Shown here piece by piece: positions 34,959 through 43,472 of a stretch of DNA of 64,000 bases. The position numbers were made by a program, and so were the translations under genes. The DNA comes from Polynucleobacter ibericus (GTDB lineage Bacteria > Pseudomonadota > Gammaproteobacteria > Burkholderiales > Burkholderiaceae). The first letter of the stretch is position 1; every line of letters begins with the position of its first letter. A model generated the notes under the pieces. That model searched no databases. It was not told where the DNA came from and saw only the letters and a list, made by a program, of their open reading frames with translations. The stretch spans positions 1,359,564-1,423,563 of the forward strand of contig NZ_CP061309.1 in assembly GCF_018687955.1 (NCBI RefSeq), given 5' to 3'.

Positions 34959-36220
34959 TGCATTCCACTTTCTATCTTCGCCAGCCATTCAGGGCTCGCT
35001 CTCAATCTCTGAATCTCGGTCACTACAGAAGCTAAATCAAAACGGGCTTTAATTAAATCGTTTCTAGCGGCACGAAAAGTTCTTTGTGCATCTAAGTACT
35101 CGAGCATGCCGCGCTCACCATAACGATAAGAAACCTCAGCTATCCGTTGAGCGCTAGCAGCCAATTGCACTACCTCTTGGCTCAGTACCTTTACTTGATA
35201 GCTGGTCATTTGATATAACTTATAAGCAGTTTCCATTTGCTGATCCAAGGTTTGACTTTGAGCATTCAATTGATTTTTAGCCTTTGAGGCATTTGCTTCA
35301 GCCTCAGCCACTTGCCCACCCCTGAAATCCCAAATGGGAATACTGACCTGCAAGCCGTAGAGGCGATCAGTGAAGTTAGGGTCGTTATATTGAGATGCTT
35401 TAAAGGCTAGACGAGGTAAGCGAGAGTTTTTCTCAAAACTCAATTTAGATTCGGTAGCCTCTACTTCCGCCTTCGCCTTCTGCATTTCAGGACTTTGAGA
35501 CTGCACCTCATTTAACAAAACAGTTAATGAAGGCAAGACCTCAGTCTTGGGCTGCTCAACAACGACGATGAAGTCTGCAGGCAATTGATGGCCCACTGCT
35601 TGACGTAGTTGACTGCGCGCTTGCTCTACACGCAACTTACTAGACTCCGCTGCAATTTGTGCATTGAGGAATTCAGTTTGAACTCGGATGAGTTCGAAGC
35701 GCGCCGTTTCACCAACATCGTAACGAATTTGCATACGATCACGAATCTGTTTAGTTAGACTCATATCCTCTTCTGCTGCCTTTTGCTCTGCTTCACGACG
35801 CATCAATTCATAAAAGCGTTGCTGTACCCTGGAAATCGTTTCCACTTCAAATGCAATTCGGGTTGCCTCGGCAGCGCGTAAATTGGCCTCAGCAGCATTG
35901 ACTCTAGGGAAGCGGGTGTAAGGCATATCCAATGGTTGCGTCACAGACCAGGATGAAACATTGCCAACGGTTAATGGTCCAGTCACAGATCGCTGTTGAC
36001 CAGTACTCACCTCAAATTCTGGGTTTGGAATTGCCCTGGCGCTTGATAGCTGCCCTTTAATTACTTTTGACTGATCTCTTGCAGCAAGGACCTGCGGGCT
36101 AGACTCCAAAGAGATGGAGATTAAGTCATTAATTGTGAATGACTTTTTAGTCTGTGCACTAGCGTTTGCCACCACGAAGGTGCCAACAAAAACAAAAGCT
36201 AGTAAACGGTACAGCCTCAT
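34955..36220 (-). CDS. Outer membrane factor (TolC/CzcC-like) of the RND efflux system
   Basis: A 421-residue TolC-family protein from the ATG at 36220, which begins a proper signal peptide (MRLYRLLAFVFVGTFVVANASAQ in part). An in-frame extension to 36352 would bury it. Two repeats of long helices follow with Ala/Gln/Glu-rich coiled coil. It is first in the four-gene operon for outer factor, adaptor, pump and PII protein, all overlapping or separated by at most 3 bases. Confidence 0.88.
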   Translation of the reverse strand: MRLYRLLAFVFVGTFVVANASAQTKKSFTINDLISISLESSPQVLAARDQSKVIKGQLSSARAIPNPEFEVSTGQQRSVTGPLTVGNVSSWSVTQPLDMPYTRFPRVNAAEANLRAAEATRIAFEVETISRVQQRFYELMRREAEQKAAEEDMSLTKQIRDRMQIRYDVGETARFELIRVQTEFLNAQIAAESSKLRVEQARSQLRQAVGHQLPADFIVVVEQPKTEVLPSLTVLLNEVQSQSPEMQKAKAEVEATESKLSFEKNSRLPRLAFKASQYNDPNFTDRLYGLQVSIPIWDFRGGQVAEAEANASKAKNQLNAQSQTLDQQMETAYKLYQMTSYQVKVLSQEVVQLAASAQRIAEVSYRYGERGMLEYLDAQRTFRAARNDLIKARFDLASVVTEIQRLRASPEWLAKIESGMQ

Positions 36221-36287
36221 ACGCCCAACTTGTGAAGTATCTAAACGTGAATTATCCAGCCAGCTTAATAGAGGGGCAAAAAACCGT

Positions 36288-36300
36288 CCCCATTTTGGGG
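36288..36300. promoter_or_regulatory. Short palindrome CCCCATTTTGGGG upstream of efflux operon
   Basis: An inverted repeat CCCCA/TGGGG lies 68 bases upstream of the outer-factor start. It matches the element at 6602-6614 in arms and in the following CA. Bases 36221-36516 otherwise hold no gene that I can support. No MerR-type 19/20-bp spacer promoter was recognised. Confidence 0.3.
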
Positions 36301-36516
36301 CATAGGGTCGTAAAAACATGCTAGAACCGCGAATTTTGATGAAGAGAGTCAATATTTAGCCATTTATTCAATAGTAAATGGTCTTGCCTTAAAAAATTAC
36401 CCACATACCGGACCAGGTGGCCGTAATGACGATATATGAGACCCATTGCTGGGCAGGCTACTCCCCGTTTATTCATTCAATTAGATCACAGTTAAATTGA
36501 AACGCTGGTTTCTAGG

Positions 36517-36852
36517 CTAAACATGCACTTGCCGAGATAAGCGGCCATATTTTTGTGCTTTATGAAAAGCCTTTTGCATGTGTTTGTAAGCTTTTTTCAA
36601 ACCCATCTCCAAAGCAGTCCGTCGATCTCTTGCAGTAAAGCTCACCTCAATCTGGCGGTTATCAAAGGTTTGCAACTCAATGCTGCAATGGTGGTTACAG
36701 CCAGTCTTTACCTGAGTTACCAAGGAATACCTCACTTTGATTTTTCGCACTAACCAAAATAATCTTTTAAGTGAAAACTTCACGCGATTCTCTGTAAATG
36801 TTTTGAACTCTGTCTCAATTGGCTCTTTAGCTTCTAAAACGACATCCATCAT
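36517..36852 (-). CDS. HPF/RaiA-like ribosome-associated protein
   Basis: A 111-residue protein with the beta-alpha-beta-beta-beta-alpha pattern of ribosome hibernation factors and many basic residues in the last helix (SFTARDRRTALEMGLKKAYKHMQKAFHKAQ region). The classical HPF sequence is only weakly matched, so the assignment is by pattern. AAAGGAGA lies just before the start. The gene stands alone between the efflux operon and the terC fusion. Confidence 0.55.
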   Translation of the reverse strand: MMDVVLEAKEPIETEFKTFTENRVKFSLKRLFWLVRKIKVRYSLVTQVKTGCNHHCSIELQTFDNRQIEVSFTARDRRTALEMGLKKAYKHMQKAFHKAQKYGRLSRQVHV

Positions 36853-36957
36853 TCATCTCCTTTGATAAACACTACATGCGTAATATAGAGAAATATTCAT
36901 TCTGAATAAAGCAGACATAAATTGATATAAATTCTGTTATTTACTGAGTATTAGAGT

Positions 36958-36981
36958 AAAAAATGCCCTCCAAAGGAGGGC
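36958..36981 (-). terminator. Rho-independent terminator of the terC-usp gene
   Basis: On the minus strand GCCCTCC-TTT-GGAGGGC is followed by ATTTTTT. It lies 34 bases past the stop of the gene at 37015. Confidence 0.85.
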
Positions 36982-37014
36982 AAAAGAGAACAGCAGGATT
37001 TACAACACTTAAAT

Positions 37015-38283
37015 CTAGTCAATAACAGCTGCCATTAGGGCAGTCGCCGCGCTGGCGCCAACCGCAGGGATACCCCAACGTTCTAAGGTAGACAAAGACT
37101 TGCCAGTAATCACCTCAACCGGAATATCGCTGATTTCAAGCAATTTAGCGGTAGTGGAGTTCTCAAATAAGCGGCTCAAGGTATTTTTCTTTGCCGTACC
37201 AATCACAATACGACTGCAATCCAAACGCTGAGCTTCGTCACGCAATGCTTCGCCTTTGTCGCCAGTTGCATAGGAGAAAGAGAAGTTCACGCCCGCTTTT
37301 TCAAGAAAATCTGTAGCAGACTGGGCTGCCATCTTTGCACGCTCTTCTTGCCACTCAGCAATTGTTTTCTTATTTAAAAATTTACGGATATGGGTATGAA
37401 GCGTCGGCTGCACATTACAAATATGAAAGTGCGCCTCAGGATCTCCGCCATAAGCATTGACCGCATGTTTAAGCGCCATCATTGAATTGCTGGACTCATC
37501 TACTGGAACAAGAATCTTATTCATTACACTACCTCCTAGGATTTGTGACTGCTCGTCAGGCAGCGTTTGAGATACAACGGGTTCCACTTCAGCTGGCGCA
37601 ATGATTTCTTCAAGAGCTAGCTTGCTTCTAATAAAGCCGCCAAACAAAACACCTAATATGACAACTGCTTGTACTGCATAGTCAAAAACAGGGTTCTGAA
37701 ATACCTGCAACTCGCGAACAAAAGGCTCTGAGATCATCATCTTGGCAGCCGTCCATGCCAGTACGCCAGCACCTAAATAGGTGATCGACGGATAACGCTC
37801 AACCAGCTTCAGAATCTGGGTTGAACCCCAAATTACCACTGGAATACTGATCAGCAGACCCAGCACTACAAGAAGATAACTACCATGGGATGCACCAGCT
37901 ACCGCCAATACATTATCTAAACCCATTACTGCATCAGCGATCACAATAGTTTTCATTGCACCCCAAAAACTAGTGGACGCATGATCCTTGCCATCCTCTC
38001 CTTCGTTAGCCGGATTAAGTAACTTGTAGGCGATCCACACTAAAAGCAGGCCACCAACCAACATCAAGCCTGGAATATTCAGTAGATACACCACTACAAG
38101 CGTCATTGCACTTCTCACCGCAATCGCACCTACTGCACCCCAGACAATTGCTTTCTTCTGAAGATGGGCGGGCAGATTTTTTGCTGCCATCGCAATCACA
38201 ATAGCGTTATCTCCGGCCAAAACCAGATCAATTACTATGATTGCTAGTAGCGCGGAAAAAAACTCAGGGCTAAATAGTTCCAA
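37015..38283 (-). CDS. TerC-family membrane protein fused to a universal-stress-like domain
   Basis: I choose the TTG at 38283 because AGGAGGTGA stands 5 bases before it and the product then starts LELFSPEFFSALLAIIVIDL, the normal TerC N-terminus; the ATG at 38346 would add an odd leader. Residues 1-about 225 form seven membrane helices with the TerC acidic motifs (DLVLAGDNAIVIA and DAVMGLDNVLAV), used by MntX/Alx/TerC metal exporters. Residues 254-390 form a Usp domain (MNKILVPVDESS) whose ATP-binding glycine motif is degenerate. A hydrophobic tail ends the protein. The Usp part has its own start signals. Confidence 0.85.
   Translation of the reverse strand: MELFSPEFFSALLAIIVIDLVLAGDNAIVIAMAAKNLPAHLQKKAIVWGAVGAIAVRSAMTLVVVYLLNIPGLMLVGGLLLVWIAYKLLNPANEGEDGKDHASTSFWGAMKTIVIADAVMGLDNVLAVAGASHGSYLLVVLGLLISIPVVIWGSTQILKLVERYPSITYLGAGVLAWTAAKMMISEPFVRELQVFQNPVFDYAVQAVVILGVLFGGFIRSKLALEEIIAPAEVEPVVSQTLPDEQSQILGGSVMNKILVPVDESSNSMMALKHAVNAYGGDPEAHFHICNVQPTLHTHIRKFLNKKTIAEWQEERAKMAAQSATDFLEKAGVNFSFSYATGDKGEALRDEAQRLDCSRIVIGTAKKNTLSRLFENSTTAKLLEISDIPVEVITGKSLSTLERWGIPAVGASAATALMAAVID
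37524..37537 (-). promoter_or_regulatory. Internal Shine-Dalgarno and in-frame ATG for the Usp domain
   Basis: Within the fusion gene AGGAGGT (37537-37531) precedes an in-frame ATG (37524) by 6 bases, exactly at the start of the Usp domain (MNKILVPVDE). Translation from here would give a 169-residue soluble protein ending at 37015. Confidence 0.65.
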
Positions 38284-38420
38284 TTGAATCACCTCCTTTT
38301 TATAAAAACATTGAAGAAAAAGTGCATGAATTCCATGACTTTCCATGGGGCTAATTTAGAAGTATTTGTGTTTAGCTAAAAGCAGAGATATATTGATAAT
38401 AATTTCGTAAAAAACTGAAT

Positions 38421-39299
38421 ATGACCAATTCCTATAACTATCGCCACCTTTACTATTTCTGGGTTGTAGCCAAAGAGGGCAGCATGTCTAAAGCAGCGGA
38501 GAGGCTAGATATGGCCATCCAAACAATTAGCGCCCAAGTACATGAACTGGAAAAATCGCTTGGATATCTGTTGTTCAAGCCCGCGGGTCGGGGAATCACC
38601 CTCACAGAATCTGGGTTTGTGGCCTTAGAAATCGCTGATCAAATCTTTTCCATTGGTGAAAAACTACCGGAGGCGATAAGAGATGCCGCCAAATCCCCAA
38701 AAATAAAAATATCTGTTGGAGTTTCTGATGGTTTACCAAAATTTGTGACCAGGCAATTAATGGAGCCCGTTCTAAAAAATAAGAATGTACAGCTGATAGC
38801 ACATGAAGGAGAGTTTGAAGATTTATTGGCAGACCTTGCCCTGCATCGCCTGGATATTGTTTTAGCTGACCGGCCTGCTCCTAACAATAAAAATCTGAAT
38901 GTTTATAGCCAAGAGCTCACTAAAACTGAAATTGCTTGGTACATGCCTAAGCAACTCATCAAGAAAAGTAAAGACAAATTTCCTGATTGCCTCAACGATC
39001 TTCCAATGCTGCTGCCTACACCACACTCCACCGTGCGATCATTAATTGACCAGTGGTTAAGTAAAAATGGCATCACCCCGAATATTGTGGGCGAGTTTGA
39101 AGACAGCGCCTTAATGAAGACCTTTGCAGCCAGCGGACTTGGTATCTTTCCAGCAGGAAAACTAATCGAAAAGGACTTAAAGGATATCTATGGAAGTGAG
39201 TTACTAGGTATCTGTGACAACATATACGAGTACTTCTATGCCATTCGTTCAGAAAAGAAAATTCAGCACCCTCTAATACAAGCCATCATCGATCAATAA
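38421..39299 (+). CDS. LysR-family transcriptional regulator, NhaR-like
   Basis: A 292-residue regulator. The winged helix-turn-helix is at residues 8-66 (NYRHLYYFWVVAKEGSMSKAAERLDMAIQTISAQV, in part), with the NhaR-type opening YYFW. A periplasmic-binding-like effector domain follows (about residues 95-290). It is divergent from the terC-usp gene over a 137-base region, so that gene is its likely target. NhaR activates sodium/proton antiporter genes in E. coli; the signal here is not known. Confidence 0.88.
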   Translation: MTNSYNYRHLYYFWVVAKEGSMSKAAERLDMAIQTISAQVHELEKSLGYLLFKPAGRGITLTESGFVALEIADQIFSIGEKLPEAIRDAAKSPKIKISVGVSDGLPKFVTRQLMEPVLKNKNVQLIAHEGEFEDLLADLALHRLDIVLADRPAPNNKNLNVYSQELTKTEIAWYMPKQLIKKSKDKFPDCLNDLPMLLPTPHSTVRSLIDQWLSKNGITPNIVGEFEDSALMKTFAASGLGIFPAGKLIEKDLKDIYGSELLGICDNIYEYFYAIRSEKKIQHPLIQAIIDQ

Positions 39300-39336
39300 G
39301 TTAAGTGGTCGATTTAATAAAGACTAAGAAGATTTA

Positions 39337-39972
39337 TTAATCAACCCAACTTGAGTATTTATGCATCACTGAGTTAAATAACTCAGACTCCAAATGTTTA
39401 ATCAGCCACTTTTTGGTAGCAGGTATAGGTAGTTGCTCAAATCGCCTTGGATCAACCATCGAGAACTGTCGAATGAATGGAAAGATAGCCACGTCTATCC
39501 AAGTCATGCTGCTTCCGAGCAAATATGGATGTGCTTGCAGTGATTTTTCCATCGGCAACAGCATCAACTCCAATGCATCCTGTAGAACCGCTTCTTGATT
39601 TAACTCAGGAAATCGATTGGGATATTTGTATTGGTCCAATAAAGTCTTGAATGGGCCATCGTTTTTCTCAATCCAAACTTGGGCGATGGCATCATCCACC
39701 TCTCCCCAGTCATCTAGATCAGACCTCTTGATTGCCCAGTGCATGATGTCAATACTTTGATCCAAGACTAAGTCACCCACACAGAGGACGGGGACAGTTC
39801 CCTTGGGGGATGCCTGCAACATGGATTGAGGCTTATTGCGCAACTCAATCTCACGGTGCTCAAGCTCAATACCGGCATATTTCAAAGCCATACGAGCCCT
39901 CATAGCATAGGGGCATCTACGATAAGAATACAAAATCACTGACGATGGACTTATAGACTCTGAATGCATCAT
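39337..39972 (-). CDS. Glutathione S-transferase-like protein
   Basis: A 211-residue protein with a thioredoxin-fold N-terminal domain containing a glutaredoxin-type YRRCPYAMRARMAL motif, a cis-Pro region GTVPVLCVGDLVLDQS, and an all-helical C-terminal domain (WIDVAIFPFIRQF). The Cys active site resembles Omega- or Grx2-like GSTs. The start at 39972 (ATGATG, second ATG 39969) leaves 7 bases after the DUF2256 stop; an in-frame start at 40008 would overlap that gene. It ends the photolyase operon. Confidence 0.8.
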   Translation of the reverse strand: MMHSESISPSSVILYSYRRCPYAMRARMALKYAGIELEHREIELRNKPQSMLQASPKGTVPVLCVGDLVLDQSIDIMHWAIKRSDLDDWGEVDDAIAQVWIEKNDGPFKTLLDQYKYPNRFPELNQEAVLQDALELMLLPMEKSLQAHPYLLGSSMTWIDVAIFPFIRQFSMVDPRRFEQLPIPATKKWLIKHLESELFNSVMHKYSSWVD

Positions 39973-39979
39973 CTCAATA

Positions 39980-40138
39980 CTATGGGAGCTTTTTCTTCCG
40001 GCAGGCATCTGAACAGTATTTAATGGATTCCCAGTTCTTTTCCCAGGATTTTCTCCAAGTCATCTCTTTTTTGCAAACAACACAAATCTTGCTTGGTAAA
40101 AAACTTTTATTGCCCTTAAATGATGTTTTCATTTTCAT
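39980..40138 (-). CDS. DUF2256 small zinc-ribbon-like protein
   Basis: A 52-residue frame not usually called because of its size. It begins MKMKTSFKGNKSFLPSKICV and has the family's pattern CVVCKK, then TWRKSWEKNWESIKYCSDAC with two Cys pairs that can bind zinc. The start overlaps the photolyase stop by one base (TGATG), so translation is coupled. DUF2256 proteins are typically found beside this photolyase class. Function unknown. A second in-frame ATG at 40132 is possible. Confidence 0.88.
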   Translation of the reverse strand: MKMKTSFKGNKSFLPSKICVVCKKEMTWRKSWEKNWESIKYCSDACRKKKLP

Positions 40139-41685
40139 CAGAGATCATCAAGTTGACTCAGTATCTTTTTTGAGTGAAGCGTAATTGCTTTTTGGTCTTC
40201 GTCACTGATTCTTTTGAGGTTTGCAGTCATTAATCTAGTTCTTGGACTAGCTTCAAATTGCTCTCGATGCTTGATCAAGAAATTCCAGTACAAGGTAGTC
40301 ACGGGACAAGCCTCTTCGCCATAACGAACCTCAGGCTTATATTTGCAGGAGCCGCAATAATTACTCATTCGCTTGATGTAGGCGCCACTGGCTATATAAG
40401 GCTTACTCGTAAACCTGCCACCATTTGCGAATAAAGCCATACCTGCAGTGTTTGGTAGCTCAACCCATTCGATAGCGTCTACATAAACCGCCAAATACCA
40501 AGCGCAGACCTCTTGTGGCAATATTTCTGCTAGAAGTGCAAAGTTACCGGTAACCATTAAGCGCTGGATATGATGAGCATAGCCGTATTCCAGCGTTTGG
40601 CCAACGGCGTCTTTCATACATGCCATCTGCGTCTTTCCAGTCCAATACCATTTCGGTAAAGCATTCTGGTGCTGATAAAAATTGTCCTGCGCCATCTGTG
40701 GCATATCAAGGTAATACATCCCCCGCACAAACTCACGCCAGCCTAATATCTGCCGGATGAATCCCTCGATAGTCGAAATATCTAAAGCATACTTTTTCCA
40801 GGCGATCAAAACTGCATCTATCACCTCACGAGGATTCAGTAACTTTAAGTTAAGAGCAGAAGACAAAATAGAATGCCAGCCGAATGGAGTATCTGTCCAC
40901 ATAGCATCTTGATATACACCAAAGTTTCTCAAACGATATTCAACAAAATATTCGAGCGCTTGCACTGCTTGCTCTCTAGTGACTGGCCAATTAAATGACT
41001 CTAATGACCCAGGGTGATCTGGGTAAGTCTTCGTCACAAACGCTAACACCTCTTGGGTTATGGAATCCACTTCAAAGGCAGCTGGGGCATCAATAATGCC
41101 AGGACCCTTTTTGGGATAAGGCTTGCGATTATCTTGATCAAAATTCCACTGACCACCCTCGGGATTGCCTTCGGAATCCAATAAAATATTGTGCTTCTTG
41201 CGCATCAAGCGGTAAAAATACTCCAATCGGAGCTCTTTCTTATTAGCAGCCCACTCCATAAATTCTTGGCGCGAGCAAAAGAAGTGATCGTCCTCACGCA
41301 TCTCCAGTTGAATATTGAGGTCTTTTGCTAAAGCTGCAATGTCCTGCTTTAAACGCCACTCACCTGGCTCAACACAAACTAGGGTCTTTACTTTTGTCTG
41401 CAGAATCCGCTCTTTGAGAGCCTCAACGATCGACAGCGGAGAGCTAGTGATATAGGTGAGCGGATAGCCTAGTTTTTCTATTGCATTGGCAAAGTGACGC
41501 ATTGCACTCAGAAATAAAGCAATCTTGGCCTTATGAGTCCAAACATACTGCGCCTCGTTGGCTGACTCAACCATGATGATTTCATCTGATTGAGGATCAA
41601 AGTCTCGTAAGGCGCTGCTTTGTAAATCGAGCTGATCGCCAAGAATCAGAACTAAACGTTTAGGATGTCCCGCTGGATGCTTCAT
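40138..41685 (-). CDS. Iron-sulfur bacterial cryptochrome/(6-4) photolyase family protein
   Basis: A 515-residue photolyase-related flavoprotein of the FeS-BCP/PhrB class. It has the opening KRLVLILGDQLD and a C-terminal FAD domain with NTAGMALFANGGRF. The cysteine set for a 4Fe-4S cluster includes EVCAWYL, then YCGSCKYKP and EEACPV. PhrB members repair UV (6-4) photoproducts using FAD and a lumazine antenna. It overlaps the upstream TIGR03643-like gene by 4 bases and the downstream DUF2256 gene by one. Confidence 0.92.
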   Translation of the reverse strand: MKHPAGHPKRLVLILGDQLDLQSSALRDFDPQSDEIIMVESANEAQYVWTHKAKIALFLSAMRHFANAIEKLGYPLTYITSSPLSIVEALKERILQTKVKTLVCVEPGEWRLKQDIAALAKDLNIQLEMREDDHFFCSRQEFMEWAANKKELRLEYFYRLMRKKHNILLDSEGNPEGGQWNFDQDNRKPYPKKGPGIIDAPAAFEVDSITQEVLAFVTKTYPDHPGSLESFNWPVTREQAVQALEYFVEYRLRNFGVYQDAMWTDTPFGWHSILSSALNLKLLNPREVIDAVLIAWKKYALDISTIEGFIRQILGWREFVRGMYYLDMPQMAQDNFYQHQNALPKWYWTGKTQMACMKDAVGQTLEYGYAHHIQRLMVTGNFALLAEILPQEVCAWYLAVYVDAIEWVELPNTAGMALFANGGRFTSKPYIASGAYIKRMSNYCGSCKYKPEVRYGEEACPVTTLYWNFLIKHREQFEASPRTRLMTANLKRISDEDQKAITLHSKKILSQLDDL

Positions 41686-41951
41686 TTGTTTTTATATTGC
41701 GTTGGGCAATAAGCACGGGTCACTTCTTCACTGCGCAAGGCCGAATGTTTAGTCGCTCTTCCGGCAACCCTTTTACGCCAGAGTTCAAAGGAGCTGCGCT
41801 TGAGCTCTCTACGCATAATAGCAATCACCTGAGGCTCACCAAGGCCGAAGCTTTTCTCAATGGCATCAAAGGGTGTGCGATCTTCCCAGGCCATCTCAAT
41901 GAGACGTGACAACTCTGGTTCGGCGAGGGTTTTAGGATTCTGTTTTGGCAC
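41682..41951 (-). CDS. TIGR03643-family protein
   Basis: An 89-residue basic protein with helical segments LSRLIEMAWEDRTPFDAIE and FGLGEPQVIAIMRRELK, resembling a helix-turn-helix (TIGR03643 family, function unknown). It is first in the operon, 4 bases overlapping the photolyase gene. The three-gene order TIGR03643-photolyase-DUF2256 recurs in bacteria, so a shared role in light repair or sensing is likely. DNA binding is only inferred from the helix pattern. Confidence 0.82.
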   Translation of the reverse strand: MPKQNPKTLAEPELSRLIEMAWEDRTPFDAIEKSFGLGEPQVIAIMRRELKRSSFELWRKRVAGRATKHSALRSEEVTRAYCPTQYKNK

Positions 41952-42027
41952 CCTGCAAGTTTAAGACTTATTCAATAAACTGGTTTGAGCCCGCTACATT
42001 GACCGACTACATACCTAAACGCACCTC

Positions 42028-42369
42028 ATGATTGGAAAAATTCGCCAAAAACTGATTGTTTTGAATCAATCATTCTCGAGACAAGCTACGGAAATCATTT
42101 GCCCAATTTGCGATCGGGCCATTCCGGACTCGCAGAAAGATGCCCACCACCTTATACCCAAATCCAAAGGTGGAAAAACTACTGAGTATCTTCACCGCAT
42201 TTGCCACAAGCAAATTCATGCTCTTTTTACTGAAACTGAATTAGCGCAGCAATACCATCATGCCCAGATCCTCAGAGAGCATCCAGAGATGATGAAATTT
42301 ATCCAGTGGATTAAGAGTAAGCCCAACGCTTTTTATGAAAAAACACGGAAAAGTGCCCGACTAAAGTAA
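42028..42369 (+). CDS. HNH endonuclease-like protein
   Basis: A 113-residue protein with a CPICDR zinc knuckle, the HNH-like core DAHHLIPKSKGGKTTEYLHRICH (in part) with a second zinc ligand pair C/H, then KQIHALF. A helical tail follows. Small stand-alone HNH proteins of this type are common in proteobacteria and often lack a known target. No phage or restriction genes adjoin it. It is divergent from the TIGR03643-photolyase operon. Confidence 0.8.
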   Translation: MIGKIRQKLIVLNQSFSRQATEIICPICDRAIPDSQKDAHHLIPKSKGGKTTEYLHRICHKQIHALFTETELAQQYHHAQILREHPEMMKFIQWIKSKPNAFYEKTRKSARLK

Positions 42370-42555
42370 CTGAATTATTCAAATCCCTGCACCCTTTAAG
42401 TGCAAATTCTGCTTCCTGATTTCAATGGGGTATGTAATTCCCGCTGTGTTCATGAGCAGCAAAGGGTTTCCGATGCAAACACCCAAATGGTGCAAATTAT
42501 TTGGATTTTGTGCAAAACGAAATATCGTTCTAATTATTAAAACTTAAGATGTGTC

Positions 42556-42774
42556 ATGCGCATCAAAATCACAAAGAGCCTGGTATTGCCAGCCCAAATA
42601 CTCGAGACAGAATGTATTCCTGGGGCACTTTTTCCCGAAGGGGATTATCTGGCTAACCTCACTCCCGACGGAAAAATTGAGGTGATTAACACAAAGAGGA
42701 TAAAAGCCCTATTCTCATTTTCTCAATTTAGAGAAAAAGTATCGCTAGGGGAATTTGTAGTTACGGAGGCTTAG
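42556..42774 (+). CDS. Small hypothetical protein
   Basis: A 72-residue frame with mixed charged and hydrophobic sequence and no cysteine pair, signal or membrane segment. No family is recognised. The upstream 186 bases carry four TGCAAA copies and a short AACGA/TCGTT dyad. Its end lies 8 bases from the converging 125-residue gene. Confidence 0.5.
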   Translation: MRIKITKSLVLPAQILETECIPGALFPEGDYLANLTPDGKIEVINTKRIKALFSFSQFREKVSLGEFVVTEA

Positions 42775-42782
42775 TCCAAATT

Positions 42783-43160
42783 TTAGTGGGCTAAATCTAG
42801 ACTCACTACTACGGCTGCCAATGCTGCAACAGATTCGAATGCTTTTGAATTCGCTCCATTGGTATCAACATCTTCCCAGTTAAATTCAAGAGAAAAGTGG
42901 GCAGACTCCACTATTAACTCGTAACTCGTTAAGACTTTATTGCCCTGACCGCTCAAAGACTCTTCACTGACGGGCACTCTTAAAGACTCAATGGCAGCAA
43001 TCAAAGCACCTACCTCGTTCCCCGTTAGATCTCGTGTACGCAGAACATCATCTGTACGTTTGATGGAAATCTTGGATGCCTCATCGATCGTCACCTCATA
43101 TTGATTGAGACCGAGATCTTCCCAAACGGTTAATTCCAGTGCAATAGGGTACGTTTTCAT
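42783..43160 (-). CDS. Conserved hypothetical protein
   Basis: A 125-residue acidic protein (IALELTVWEDLGLNQYEVTIDEASKI) with alternating beta and helix pattern and no signal peptide. Not recognised. Its start shares one base with the stop of the upstream 75-residue gene (TAATG), so the two are translated together. Confidence 0.55.
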   Translation of the reverse strand: MKTYPIALELTVWEDLGLNQYEVTIDEASKISIKRTDDVLRTRDLTGNEVGALIAAIESLRVPVSEESLSGQGNKVLTSYELIVESAHFSLEFNWEDVDTNGANSKAFESVAALAAVVVSLDLAH

Positions 43161-43387
43161 TAATCTACCTCGTCAACATGAAGTTCATCAAAATGTGTCT
43201 GATGAGGCCTGAGCTTTGCTTCCATTTGCGTCCATTTACTTTGATGGATTCGGTAATCGCAATGTTCAGCGTGATTCTCGAGCAACCCAAAAATGATTGT
43301 GGTCGGAATTTTGCAATGAAGGCAGCGGTAAGCATGCTGGTGCTCTTCAATTTTCTCTTGGGGATAGTCGATATAAAACGGCTTCAT
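43160..43387 (-). CDS. Small zinc-binding-like hypothetical protein
   Basis: A 75-residue protein with YRCLHCKIPT, then HAEHCDYRIHQSK, a CxxC plus H/C arrangement that may bind zinc. The rest is charged. Coupled to the 125-residue gene by a one-base overlap. No named family is recognised. Confidence 0.55.
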   Translation of the reverse strand: MKPFYIDYPQEKIEEHQHAYRCLHCKIPTTIIFGLLENHAEHCDYRIHQSKWTQMEAKLRPHQTHFDELHVDEVD

Positions 43388-43472
43388 TACGCCCCTCCCT
43401 AACTAGATCAATTCAATGAAACGATCTTACACCTGAGTTCGATGGAAATGGGATTCATTTAAGGGCATTTAC

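Noticed and set aside
34959-34988. Longer N-terminus for the RND adaptor
   Set aside because: The ATGA overlap at 34958 with the outer-factor stop is the normal coupling; the extension would overlap the preceding gene further.
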